Of a stretch of 14,706 nucleotides of DNA, positions 1 to 7,045 are shown piece after piece (position 1 is the first letter of the stretch; every line of letters starts with the position of its first letter). The position numbers were made by a program, and so were the translations under genes. This stretch comes from Deltaproteobacteria bacterium UBA796 (GTDB lineage: Bacteria; Myxococcota_A; UBA796): the NCBI GenBank assembly GCA_002296975.1, contig DBIS01000321.1, positions 1 to 14,706 of the forward strand, read 5' to 3'. Below the pieces are notes generated by a model. That model saw nothing but the letters and a program-made list of their open reading frames with translations. It was not told the DNA's origin and did not search any database.

Positions 1-1
1 A

Positions 2-97
2 CCGGTTAGGTTTTCTTTCGGGCCTGGCGCAATGTCAGAGCCTGCTATTAGTGCGCTAAACGAGGCATTGAGTGCCGCGGAGGATGTATGCGAGTAG
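2..97 (+). CDS. Cysteine desulfurase, C-terminal end (partial)
   Basis: This is the open reading-frame tail of a gene that begins upstream of the window and ends at TAG 95-97, overlapping the mnmA start by 10 bases. The readable residues start VRFSFGPGAMSEPAISAL and continue with an acidic, helix-like end. They resemble the C-terminus of IscS/NifS-type pyridoxal-phosphate cysteine desulfurases, in which an (I/V)RxSxG strand is followed by a short acidic helix. Cysteine desulfurases supply the persulfide sulfur used by MnmA, and the two genes are adjacent in many bacteria, so the context supports the call. Only about 31 residues are visible. The PLP lysine and catalytic cysteine lie outside the window, so the family assignment is an inference from a short tail plus its neighbour. 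Confidence 0.55.
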   Translation, partial: PVRFSFGPGAMSEPAISALNEALSAAEDVCE

Positions 98-1128
98 TCG
101 CGGCGATGTCAGGGGGCGTGGACTCATCTGTGGTGGCAGCCTTGCTAAAGGAGCAGGGGCACGAGGTGATTGGCATCCACATGAAACTCCATGATGTCAT
201 GGAGGGCGAAGGCGGGCACTGCTGCGGACTAGACGATGTGATGGACGCGAGACTGGTGGCCGACAAGTTAGAAATACCCTTCTATGTTATTGACTTACGT
301 GAGGCCTTTAAAAAGGCCGTCATGGATGATTTTGCTGAAAACTATCGCGCGGGCCGCACGCCAAACCCTTGTATCCGTTGCAACGGCGTCCTGAAATTCC
401 GGGTTTTGTTGCAGCGCGCCAAGGCCCTCGGGGCCTCCCACCTGGCCACGGGCCATTACGCCAAGGTCACCCCCGAAGGTGGCCTTTTTCGTGCGATTGA
501 CCACCACAAAGACCAAACCTATTTCTTGTTTCCGGCCACCCGCAACGCCTTTAGTCAGACCTTATTTCCCCTTGGTGGCATGACGAAGACTGAGGTTCGC
601 GCCCACGCCGAAAGGCTTGGCCTTGTGACGGCCAACAAGCCCGAGAGTCAGGAGATTTGCTTTATTCCCGACGATGACCACACTCGCTTCGTTCGGGAAC
701 ACCTTGGGAATCCTGATGCCGCCGGCGATATTGTCGACGAGGATGGCAATATTTTAGGCCAACACGATGGCTACTTTAGGTTCACTATCGGTCAGCGTCG
801 AGGCATAGGCATTTCTGCCAGCCATCCCTTATATGTACTCAAGATACAAGCGGCAGCCAAGCGTGTGGTCGTTGGACCGGCAGACAGGTTGGTTGAACAG
901 GGGCTCATCGCCTCTGGCATGAACTGGTTTAGACGCCCTGACAAGAATGAGAAAATCGACGCACGCATTCGCCATAATGGTGGACTTATTCCCTGTGAAG
1001 TCGAGGGCGACGACCCCATCACCGTGAGATTTAAGGCGCCCGCGAGGGCGATCGCACCCGGCCAGGCAGTCGTGCTTTACGCTGGAGACGAAGTGCTGGG
1101 AGGCGGATGGATCGACCGCGCTCTATGA
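88..1128 (+). CDS. mnmA: tRNA-specific 2-thiouridylase MnmA
   Basis: MnmA performs ATP-dependent 2-thiolation of the wobble uridine (U34) in tRNAs for Lys, Glu and Gln, in the cytoplasm. The 346 residues match the family's usual size of about 360. The N-terminal PP-loop ATPase signature SGGVDSS is at residues 8-14. A CCGLDD segment (45-50) resembles the family's CCxxxD region. The two catalytic cysteines are C95 in TPNPCIRCN and C191 in ESQEICFIPD. The central and C-terminal beta domains follow, including a TIGQRRGIGI-type stretch. The start is ATG 88, preceded by GGAGG at 79-83. The upstream gene is probably the sulfur donor, and rnc overlaps the 3' end. No key residue is missing. Confidence 0.97.
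   Translation: MRVVAAMSGGVDSSVVAALLKEQGHEVIGIHMKLHDVMEGEGGHCCGLDDVMDARLVADKLEIPFYVIDLREAFKKAVMDDFAENYRAGRTPNPCIRCNGVLKFRVLLQRAKALGASHLATGHYAKVTPEGGLFRAIDHHKDQTYFLFPATRNAFSQTLFPLGGMTKTEVRAHAERLGLVTANKPESQEICFIPDDDHTRFVREHLGNPDAAGDIVDEDGNILGQHDGYFRFTIGQRRGIGISASHPLYVLKIQAAAKRVVVGPADRLVEQGLIASGMNWFRRPDKNEKIDARIRHNGGLIPCEVEGDDPITVRFKAPARAIAPGQAVVLYAGDEVLGGGWIDRAL
1099..1103 (+). promoter_or_regulatory. Shine-Dalgarno site favouring rnc start at 1107
   Basis: GGAGG lies three bases before ATG 1107 and 21 bases before the alternative ATG 1125. Two other starts in this window (mnmA at 88, the CDS at 8763) also have GGAGG only four bases upstream. The short spacing therefore fits local habit and supports 1107, inside the mnmA 3' end. 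Confidence 0.5.
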
Positions 1129-1769
1129 ACCACCAGTTTCAGAACCCTGCCTTCATCGAGGAGGCGCTCACGCACACCAGCTGGGCATATGAAAATGGCG
1201 GCCAGCACAATGAGCGCTTGGAGTTTCTGGGTGACGCGGTACTACAGCTGACCTGTACAGATCTCCTCTACGCGCGCTTTCAGGAAGCCAGAGAAGGCGT
1301 GCTTCACAGTTACCGTGTCCAGTTGGTCAGCACCGTTCACCTGGCAAAGCTCGCCCGCGCTTGGGGTCTTGGCGACAAGGTAAAGCTTGGAAAAGGCGAA
1401 GATGCGACCGGCGGTAGGCAGAAGGAGCGGCTGCTGGCTGGGCTTTTTGAGGCGGTCTTGGGTGCAATCTATTTGGATGGTGGGTTTGAGGCCGCTCAGG
1501 CCGAGGTAAGGCACGCACTCGAGGCCGACATCGAGGCACTGTCGGTTGGGGCAGACCCTCGGGTCACCCTCCATGAATGGTGTCAGCGGGTGCACAGATG
1601 CCCACCAGTTTATGTGGTAATCGATCAAGATGGCCTCCCTCACGAGCGTGTGTTTTCAGTTGAAGTCAGCCACCCTGATGGGGTGATGGGCCAAGGCTCA
1701 GGACGGTCAAAGAAAGCAGCCTCGATCGCCGCTGCCCGTGCGGCTGTGGACGGGGGCTTCATCGATTGA
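1107..1769 (+). CDS. rnc: Ribonuclease III
   Basis: RNase III is a double-strand-specific endoribonuclease that matures rRNA precursors and processes structured mRNAs. The 220-residue product has the N-terminal RNase III domain with signature NERLEFLGD (residues 35-43, carrying metal-site E39 and D43). A GRQKERLLAG...EAVLGAIYLDGG segment follows, then a C-terminal dsRNA-binding domain (about 150-216) ending in GSGRSKKAASIAAA. Oddity: the Asp equivalent to E. coli D114, expected in the A-D-x-x-E-A motif, is Gly112 (codon GGG), while Glu115 (E. coli E117) is kept. ATG 1107 has GGAGG at 1099-1103 close by, a short spacing also seen at other genes here. ATG 1125, which would give an ATGA overlap with the mnmA stop, is the alternative start. 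The stop overlaps the TTG start of the next gene. Confidence 0.95.
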   Translation: MDRPRSMNHQFQNPAFIEEALTHTSWAYENGGQHNERLEFLGDAVLQLTCTDLLYARFQEAREGVLHSYRVQLVSTVHLAKLARAWGLGDKVKLGKGEDATGGRQKERLLAGLFEAVLGAIYLDGGFEAAQAEVRHALEADIEALSVGADPRVTLHEWCQRVHRCPPVYVVIDQDGLPHERVFSVEVSHPDGVMGQGSGRSKKAASIAAARAAVDGGFID

Positions 1770-2737
1770 AACGCATTGTAGCCATCGATCTTGGCGGCAG
1801 CCCAAGCCATTGCGCAGTCGCCCCGGAAAACCGTCGCCCTCACTGTCCAGAGACCATCGGTGCGCTCATTGCATCAACCCGCGAACGGTGGCCTAAAGCA
1901 GACCTAGAGGTCGGGTTTTTTCACGGTGGCATCCCCACAATGGCTCAGATGACCGCCTGCGAAGGGCTTCCCATGCGCCTATCGGTGCACCCAGCCGACC
2001 TTAGCCCCGACAACGCCAAGGGTTTTCGAGATGCGGGCGGGGTCATGATTGAGCTCGAAGCCATGAGCTTTGACCCCCACACCCTCAGAACAAACCTCCG
2101 CCAATACACCCCTGACCGGGTTCGCTTGATGGCCAAAAACCTTCAACAGATGGGTTTTAAGGTGGGTGTTCACCTGGTCACCGGCCTTCCCGGCGCAGAC
2201 GTAGAAGGTGCGCTTTGCGATGTGGCCGACATTTGCGCCTCCGATCCGCCCTGGGTTGACTTTGTGCGCATTTGGCCGGCACTTGGCTTTGAGGGTGCAA
2301 TCTTAAGCCGATGGGCCCAGACCGGCGCGTGGGTGCCCTGGGATTTGAATCAAACCGTCAATGTGGTCGGACAAATGGTCGAGGGCTTTGATGCTGCCGG
2401 CGTAACAGTGATTCGGCTGGGGGTTCAGCCAGGGCAGGATATTCCTGTCCGCGCTGTGGCTGGGCCAGTGCACCCAAACCTTCGGTCTAAAATCGAAGCC
2501 AGACGCTTCAGTGACCGGATTCGGTTGGCTTTGGTTGCGCTATTCCAAGCTGCCCCAAGCCAAAGCATTGGGGCTGTGGTGTTGGTTGCGGTGAACGAGA
2601 AGGATCTGGGCTGGGCCAAAGGGGTTTCAAATATCAACGGCCGAACCTTGACTGCCCATTTTGGGCTCACTTCACTGCGTTTTGTTTCGGAACCATGCCT
2701 TGAACGGGGTACGGTGCGGGTAAAGGTGGCAAAGTGA
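1766..2737 (+). CDS. Elp3-like (COG1243-type) radical-SAM-family protein with degenerate cluster motif
   Basis: The 323-residue protein aligns by eye along its whole length with bacterial radical-SAM proteins related to Elp3 but lacking the acetyltransferase domain. A GGxPT loop (54-58) sits where the family has its SAM-binding GG motif. It is followed by ELEAMSFDPHTL (96-107), GFKVGVHLVTGLPG (130-143), DFVRIWPAL (165-173), VIRLGVQP (215-222) and VAGPVHP (231-237). Such a gene lies beside rnc in many Firmicutes and deltaproteobacteria, which supports homology. The striking change is at the expected CxxxCxxC near the N-terminus. The aligned residues are Ser12, Cys16 and Ala19 (GGSPSHCAVA), so an ordinary [4Fe-4S] cluster should not form. 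The only other nearby Cys is C27. The start is TTG 1766, in a TTGA overlap with the rnc stop. It is probably a non-canonical or inactive enzyme; substrate unknown. Confidence 0.75.
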   Translation: MKRIVAIDLGGSPSHCAVAPENRRPHCPETIGALIASTRERWPKADLEVGFFHGGIPTMAQMTACEGLPMRLSVHPADLSPDNAKGFRDAGGVMIELEAMSFDPHTLRTNLRQYTPDRVRLMAKNLQQMGFKVGVHLVTGLPGADVEGALCDVADICASDPPWVDFVRIWPALGFEGAILSRWAQTGAWVPWDLNQTVNVVGQMVEGFDAAGVTVIRLGVQPGQDIPVRAVAGPVHPNLRSKIEARRFSDRIRLALVALFQAAPSQSIGAVVLVAVNEKDLGWAKGVSNINGRTLTAHFGLTSLRFVSEPCLERGTVRVKVAK

Positions 2738-2841
2738 ATCCTGTCGACAACCCCATCGGTGTATTTTCAATATTTTTTGGCGGCTCAATGCTGGTTTTTG
2801 TGACCATGTGGTGGGTAAGCAGCAGGAAGGGGGAGTCATGA
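2734..2841 (+). CDS. Small single-pass membrane protein, 35 residues
   Basis: This short ORF begins with GTG 2734, in a GTGA overlap with the stop of the radical-SAM-like gene. It ends with TGA 2839-2841, in an ATGA overlap with the era start, so it fills the gap between the two genes exactly. The product has a short N-terminus containing an Asp (MNPVDNP). A hydrophobic, aromatic-rich segment follows at about residues 8-28 (IGVFSIFFGGSMLVFVTMWW), and the tail is basic (SSRKGES). By the positive-inside rule the C-terminus would face the cytoplasm. I do not recognise a family. The continuous frame, single membrane-helix-like stretch and coupling on both sides argue for a real gene. The very small size and lack of a clear Shine-Dalgarno keep confidence moderate. 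Confidence 0.55.
   Translation: MNPVDNPIGVFSIFFGGSMLVFVTMWWVSSRKGES
2825..2835 (+). promoter_or_regulatory. Ribosome binding site of era
   Basis: A purine-rich run with AGG and GGGGGAG lies just before ATG 2838, close enough to serve that start. It supports era starting at 2838 rather than at the upstream in-frame GTG 2808. The site lies inside the last codons of the small membrane-protein ORF, as expected for translational coupling. Confidence 0.6.
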
Positions 2842-3797
2842 GTGAGTCACAGGAAAACGAAGCCGTGACCGAACACCGCTATGGATCGATAGCGATTATC
2901 GGGCGCCCCAATGCAGGGAAGAGCACGCTCCTAAATCGCCTTTTAGGCCAAAAGGTTGCGATTACTTCGGACAAGCCGCAAACCACACGAAATCGTATCG
3001 TTGGCATTTACACCGAGGACCAAATGCAAGTGGCTCTGGTGGACACGCCCGGCATTCACTTTGCAAAAACGCGCATCAACCGAGCCATGGTGGCCCTTGC
3101 GGTCAACAGCCTAGAGGATGTAGACGGGGTTTGCTTTGTCGTGGACGCCGTGCGTGCAGTCGAACAGTGGCCCACAGATGGCAGCCCCATTTCCAGAGCC
3201 CTCGAGCACCTGGCGTTGGTGGTGGACAAGGCTCAAAACAAGCCCATCTGCATCGCCCTAAATAAGATCGATAAATTGCCCCGAAACGCACTCTTGCCAT
3301 TGATGGCTGGGCTTGGGCAGCGGCTGCCGGGGGCTGAAATCATGCCCATTTCAGCCCTGAAGGGCCGGGGAATTGACACCCTCCTGAATCACTGGCGGGC
3401 GGTCCTCCCAGTCGGGCCGCCTATGTGGCCTGCCGACCAAATCATGGATGCATCGGAGCGATTTTTGGTCGCCGAGCTCATCCGGGAAAAAGTCTTTCGA
3501 TGCACCCACCAAGAAGTGCCATACTCTACTGCGGTCGAAATCGAGCAATTCACGGAGGAGCCTCGCGAAGATGGCATCCCTTTTGTTGAGATTTATGCCC
3601 GTATATTGGTGGAACGTAATCAGCAAAAGGGCATCATCATCGGTAAGCAGGGGTCCATGCTCAAGCGAATTGGGACTGCTGCACGCAAAGACATCGCCAG
3701 ACTTCTCGGCGCAAAAGTGCACCTAAATCTGCATGTCGCAGTTGCAGAGAAGTGGACCGAGAGCCAGCGCTTCCTGAACACACTCGGTATCGAGTAG
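2838..3797 (+). CDS. era: GTPase Era
   Basis: Era is a GTPase that binds the 3' end of 16S rRNA and helps assemble the 30S subunit at the inner face of the membrane. The 319-residue product has all G motifs: G1 GRPNAGKST (22-30), G2 region KPQTTRNRI (46-54), G3 DTPG (69-72), G4 NKID (142-145) and G5 SALKG (172-176). The C-terminal KH domain contains the RNA-binding GIIIGKQGSMLKRIG stretch (265-279). An N-terminal tail of about 15 residues precedes the G domain. The start is ATG 2838, chosen for the purine-rich ribosome site and the ATGA overlap. An in-frame GTG at 2808 would add ten residues and has less support. rnc lies two genes upstream, in keeping with the common rnc-era pairing. Confidence 0.97.
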   Translation: MSESQENEAVTEHRYGSIAIIGRPNAGKSTLLNRLLGQKVAITSDKPQTTRNRIVGIYTEDQMQVALVDTPGIHFAKTRINRAMVALAVNSLEDVDGVCFVVDAVRAVEQWPTDGSPISRALEHLALVVDKAQNKPICIALNKIDKLPRNALLPLMAGLGQRLPGAEIMPISALKGRGIDTLLNHWRAVLPVGPPMWPADQIMDASERFLVAELIREKVFRCTHQEVPYSTAVEIEQFTEEPREDGIPFVEIYARILVERNQQKGIIIGKQGSMLKRIGTAARKDIARLLGAKVHLNLHVAVAEKWTESQRFLNTLGIE

Positions 3798-3818
3798 CCT
3801 CGGCTAAAAAATACACTT

Positions 3819-3846
3819 CCTTTGAGGCCGCGACCTGCCTCAAAGG
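3819..3846 (+). repeat. Perfect 10-bp inverted repeat (hairpin) before der
   Basis: The arms CCTTTGAGGC (3819-3828) and GCCTCAAAGG (3837-3846) are perfect complements around an 8-base loop. They fill most of the 62-base era-der gap. No T run follows on the plus strand, so it is not a standard intrinsic terminator. The 3' arm ends two bases before the AGGA at 3849-3852 that is the likely der ribosome site. It also holds part of an earlier AGGA at 3844-3847. The hairpin could therefore influence der translation, mRNA decay or processing. Confidence 0.6.
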
Positions 3847-3859
3847 ATAGGACGCGCAC

Positions 3860-5224
3860 ATGCTTCCTGTAGTTGCCATCGTGGGCCGTCCGAATGTGGG
3901 TAAATCCACCCTTTTTAATCGCCTCACGCGCACCCGAGCGGCCTTGGTCGACGACCGGCCCGGGGTCACCCGTGACCGACACTATGGGGTTGCGTCTGAT
4001 GGTGCGCTCGAGATTATATTGATCGACACTGGAGGCTTCGAGCTCAATCCAGACGACAGTTTGTTCTCCTCGGTGCGGGTTCAAGCTGAAGCAGCCATCC
4101 AAGAGGCTGACCTCATCTTGTTTGTGGTCGACCAAAAAGCAGGCCGCACCCCGACAGACGACCAAACCGCGTCAGTCCTTCGAAAGGCCGCGAGCAGAAA
4201 TTCAAAAAACCCACCCGTACTCTTGATTGTCAACAAGTGTGACAACGACAAAGCAGAGATTCATGCCGCCGACTTTTGGGGCTTGGGCCTAGACAATATG
4301 CTTTGCATCTCAGCTGAGCACGGCCGTGGCTCTTTTGACCTGTGGTCTTTAATCGGTGAAAATCTGGCCAACTCAATGGCGACTGAGGCCGAAGAGGAAG
4401 ACGAAAACGAAATTCGTATCGCCGTGTTGGGTCGGCCCAATATCGGAAAGTCTACCCTCATCAATCGGCTGGTCGGTGAGGAGCGCCACGTCGTACACGA
4501 TGCACCAGGCACCACCATGGACTCCATCGATTCCGTGGTCGAGATAGACGGGCAAACCTATCGCTTCATCGACACAGCAGGCGTTCGCCGGCGCGCAAAA
4601 ATCGATGACCGCTTAGAGATTTTTGCCGCCACACGGGCAATTCGGTGCATCGAGCGTTGCCACATTATATTGCTCGTTGTCGATGCGACAGAGCCTGTTT
4701 CCCACCAAGACGCGCGGCTTGCGGCCCTCATTGAGGACCGTGGTCGTGGGGTTTTGATTCTATTCAATAAATGGGACAAGGTCGCCCCAGACCCAGAACG
4801 CAATGTGCGCGTTGTAGACGATGAACGCGATCAGCGCCTACCGCACCTCAAGTGGGCCCGCGCCTTGTATATTTCCGCGCTGACCGGAAAGGGGTGCCGT
4901 CTCATCATTCCAGAGACCACCAAGATTTACGCAGAGTTCAACAAACGCATCAAAACCGCAGAGTTGAACAACTTTCTGGAGGCTGCAATCGATGCGAACT
5001 CCGTGCCACAGCATCATCATCGGCCCGTCAAGCTCAACTACATGACTCAAACCCGTGTGCGACCGCCTACATTTGCGGTGTGGGCCAACACCCCCGATGG
5101 CGTTCCAGAGGCTTATCGGCGATACTTGGAGAACCGATTGCGCTCCACTTATGGTTTTGGTGGCACCCCCATTCGGGTTCAGTTCCGCCAAAAACGGCGC
5201 ATAGGCCAGGATCCAGGCCAATGA
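3860..5224 (+). CDS. der: Ribosome-associated GTPase Der (EngA)
   Basis: Der is an essential tandem-domain GTPase needed for 50S subunit assembly. The 454 residues show G domain 1 with GRPNVGKST (9-17), GVTRDR (35-40), DTGG (56-59), NKCD (125-128) and SAEHGRG (151-157). An acidic linker (about 173-184) follows. G domain 2 has GRPNIGKST (191-199), DTAGVRRR (238-245), NKWD (303-306) and SALTGKG (339-345). The C-terminal KH-like domain ends with a RRYLENRLRSTYGFGGTPIR stretch. One oddity is GTTMD at 217-221, where the second G domain normally reads GTTRD. The start is ATG 3860 with AGGA seven bases upstream. The stop overlaps the mutL start (ATGA). Confidence 0.97.
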   Translation: MLPVVAIVGRPNVGKSTLFNRLTRTRAALVDDRPGVTRDRHYGVASDGALEIILIDTGGFELNPDDSLFSSVRVQAEAAIQEADLILFVVDQKAGRTPTDDQTASVLRKAASRNSKNPPVLLIVNKCDNDKAEIHAADFWGLGLDNMLCISAEHGRGSFDLWSLIGENLANSMATEAEEEDENEIRIAVLGRPNIGKSTLINRLVGEERHVVHDAPGTTMDSIDSVVEIDGQTYRFIDTAGVRRRAKIDDRLEIFAATRAIRCIERCHIILLVVDATEPVSHQDARLAALIEDRGRGVLILFNKWDKVAPDPERNVRVVDDERDQRLPHLKWARALYISALTGKGCRLIIPETTKIYAEFNKRIKTAELNNFLEAAIDANSVPQHHHRPVKLNYMTQTRVRPPTFAVWANTPDGVPEAYRRYLENRLRSTYGFGGTPIRVQFRQKRRIGQDPGQ

Positions 5225-7044
5225 TTCGTGTCCTAGAGGACCGGGTCATCAACAAGATAGCTGCAGGAGAGGTGGTTGAGCGGCCGGCAAGCATCGTGAA
5301 GGAGTTGGTCGAAAATGCCATCGATGCCGGCGCCAAGGTCATCCGCGTCGAGTTGAAGGCGGGAGGAAAGTCCCTGATTCGCGTATCTGATGACGGCTCA
5401 GGGATGGACAAGCATGACGCAACTTTGTGCCTAGAGCGTCACGCCACCTCTAAGATTCGGTCCGACGAGGACCTGTTTAGTGTCCAGTCTCTCGGGTTTA
5501 GGGGTGAGGCGCTTCCAAGCATCGCAGCCATCGGCCGGTTTGAGTTGCTGACCAGACTGCAGGGCACAGAGGTTGGGACCCGAATCGTTGTTGAGGGTGG
5601 AAAACTTGTAGACCTAAGTGATGCAGGCTGCCCCGAGGGCACAGATATCTCATTGCGGTCCATCTTTTTCAACATCCCGGCCCGCAGGAAATTTTTGCGC
5701 ACTGCAGCAACAGAACTCTCTCACTGCATTGAGGCCGTCACACGGCAGATGCTCTGTCGTCCACAGATCGACATTGAGGTCATTGCCGATGGGCGAACTG
5801 TACTGCGCCATGCAGCGGGTGAGGATGGCGCAAAACGTGCGGGTGCGCTTCTTGGGCCGCATGGGTCAGCCCTCGTCCCCGTTTCCTTTGTTGATGGGAC
5901 CATGAGCACTGTGGCACTGATGAGCCCAGTTGGCGTCCACCGAGGGAGCAGTCGTGGGGCCAGCTATTTGTATGTGAACGGCCGATATGTTCAGGACATG
6001 GTGCTGCGAAGAGCGGTGCGCGAGGCCTACCGAGGTCTGGTCCCCAAAGGTCGCTTTCCAACTGTCGTTATTCAGGTCACAGTCCCACCAGATCATGTCG
6101 ACGTCAACGTTCACCCCGCCAAGACCGAGGTCCGCTTTCGCTTTGCTTACGATCTGACTGATGCGGTATCCAAGGGGCTTCGGTTCGGTCTTGAGGGCCA
6201 TGGAATTAAAAAGCCTGTGGCCACCGAGTCTCGATACCTGCCAAGCGAAAAAGTACAATTGACGCCTCAGCCGACGCTACCCTTGCGCGCCTCGCCAGGG
6301 CCGATTTTTAGCCCCCGCCCCGAGCGCCTGAGCGAAGCTGAATCCACAAGGCGGTCATCAGTCGAGACCGGTCATTTCGAAACAACTTCTTCGCCCTTTA
6401 TTTTGCCTCGGGACCTAGCAGGCGCGGCAACCCAGGCGGATTCGCGAGATTTATTGCCTGTCCCATGCTTTGCTGACCTGAAGGTGCTCGGCCAACTCGC
6501 GAAAACATATATCTTGTGCGAAGGAGCGGGGGAGTTGGTGGTAATCGATCAACATGCAGCCCACGAAAGGGTAATGCTTCACCAGTTGATGCAATCCCCA
6601 CAGCGCCACCTGGGTACAGGAAAGCGTTTTTTGAGCCCGATGGTCATCGAACTCTCACCCGCCCGAGCAGCCGCCTTAGGGGCACACGTTGACGCCCTGA
6701 CCCGCTACGGTTTTGAGATTGAGCCCTTTGGAGGCGATAGCTTTGCCCTAAAGTGCGTGCCGGCAGCCCTCGCCAAGCTTGACCACACCCGGCTAATCGA
6801 GGATGTCGCCGACGATATCGCAGAGGGTGGAGATGGCCGCCCCGCTGCGGATGTAGTGGAACATGCGTTGGCCACGATGGCTTGCCACAGCGCCATTCGT
6901 GCTGGCCGGTTCTTGTCTTCATATGAAATGCGCGCCCTCCTTAGCGCCACCGACAGGGTCGACTTTTCAGTCTGCGCCCATGGTAGGCCTGTTTCTATTC
7001 GCATCAGTAGCGCCGAACTAGAAAAGCGTTTTCATCGGATTTAG
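5221..7044 (+). CDS. mutL: DNA mismatch repair protein MutL
   Basis: MutL couples MutS mismatch recognition to strand incision and removal. The 607-residue product has the GHKL ATPase motifs ELVENAIDAGA (28-38), DDGSGM (57-62), HATSKI (74-79) and GFRGEALPSIA (92-102). The transducer domain contains VDVNVHPAKTEVRFR. A low-complexity linker spans about 325-425. The C-terminal domain has DQHAAHE (443-449), ACHSAIRAG (554-562) and CAHGRP (585-590), close to the endonuclease motifs DQHA(X)2E(X)4E, ACR and C(P/N)HGRP. Residue 454, expected to be the second Glu of the first motif, is His, so nuclease activity is uncertain. The start is ATG 5221, overlapping the der stop, with AGGA nine bases upstream. 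An in-frame extension back to 4852 runs through der and is not credible. miaA follows after one base. Confidence 0.97.
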   Translation: MIRVLEDRVINKIAAGEVVERPASIVKELVENAIDAGAKVIRVELKAGGKSLIRVSDDGSGMDKHDATLCLERHATSKIRSDEDLFSVQSLGFRGEALPSIAAIGRFELLTRLQGTEVGTRIVVEGGKLVDLSDAGCPEGTDISLRSIFFNIPARRKFLRTAATELSHCIEAVTRQMLCRPQIDIEVIADGRTVLRHAAGEDGAKRAGALLGPHGSALVPVSFVDGTMSTVALMSPVGVHRGSSRGASYLYVNGRYVQDMVLRRAVREAYRGLVPKGRFPTVVIQVTVPPDHVDVNVHPAKTEVRFRFAYDLTDAVSKGLRFGLEGHGIKKPVATESRYLPSEKVQLTPQPTLPLRASPGPIFSPRPERLSEAESTRRSSVETGHFETTSSPFILPRDLAGAATQADSRDLLPVPCFADLKVLGQLAKTYILCEGAGELVVIDQHAAHERVMLHQLMQSPQRHLGTGKRFLSPMVIELSPARAAALGAHVDALTRYGFEIEPFGGDSFALKCVPAALAKLDHTRLIEDVADDIAEGGDGRPAADVVEHALATMACHSAIRAGRFLSSYEMRALLSATDRVDFSVCAHGRPVSIRISSAELEKRFHRI

Positions 7045-7045
7045 C

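Noticed and set aside
2808..2837. Upstream in-frame GTG start for era
   Set aside because: The purine-rich ribosome site lies downstream of it, directly before ATG 2838, and the region is better explained by the small membrane-protein ORF.
3800..3846. Era-der hairpin as an intrinsic terminator
   Set aside because: No T run follows it on the plus strand. A T run exists on the minus strand five bases beyond the stem, but no minus-strand gene ends there.
3620..4165. 181-codon minus-strand ORF across the era-der junction
   Set aside because: It is antisense to two clear genes and the intergenic hairpin, and the translation shows no recognisable motif.
4852..5220. In-frame 123-residue extension of MutL
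   Set aside because: It lies wholly inside the 3' end of der in another frame. MutL proteins begin at the conserved IxxLxxxVxNKIAAGEVV segment, which follows ATG 5221.
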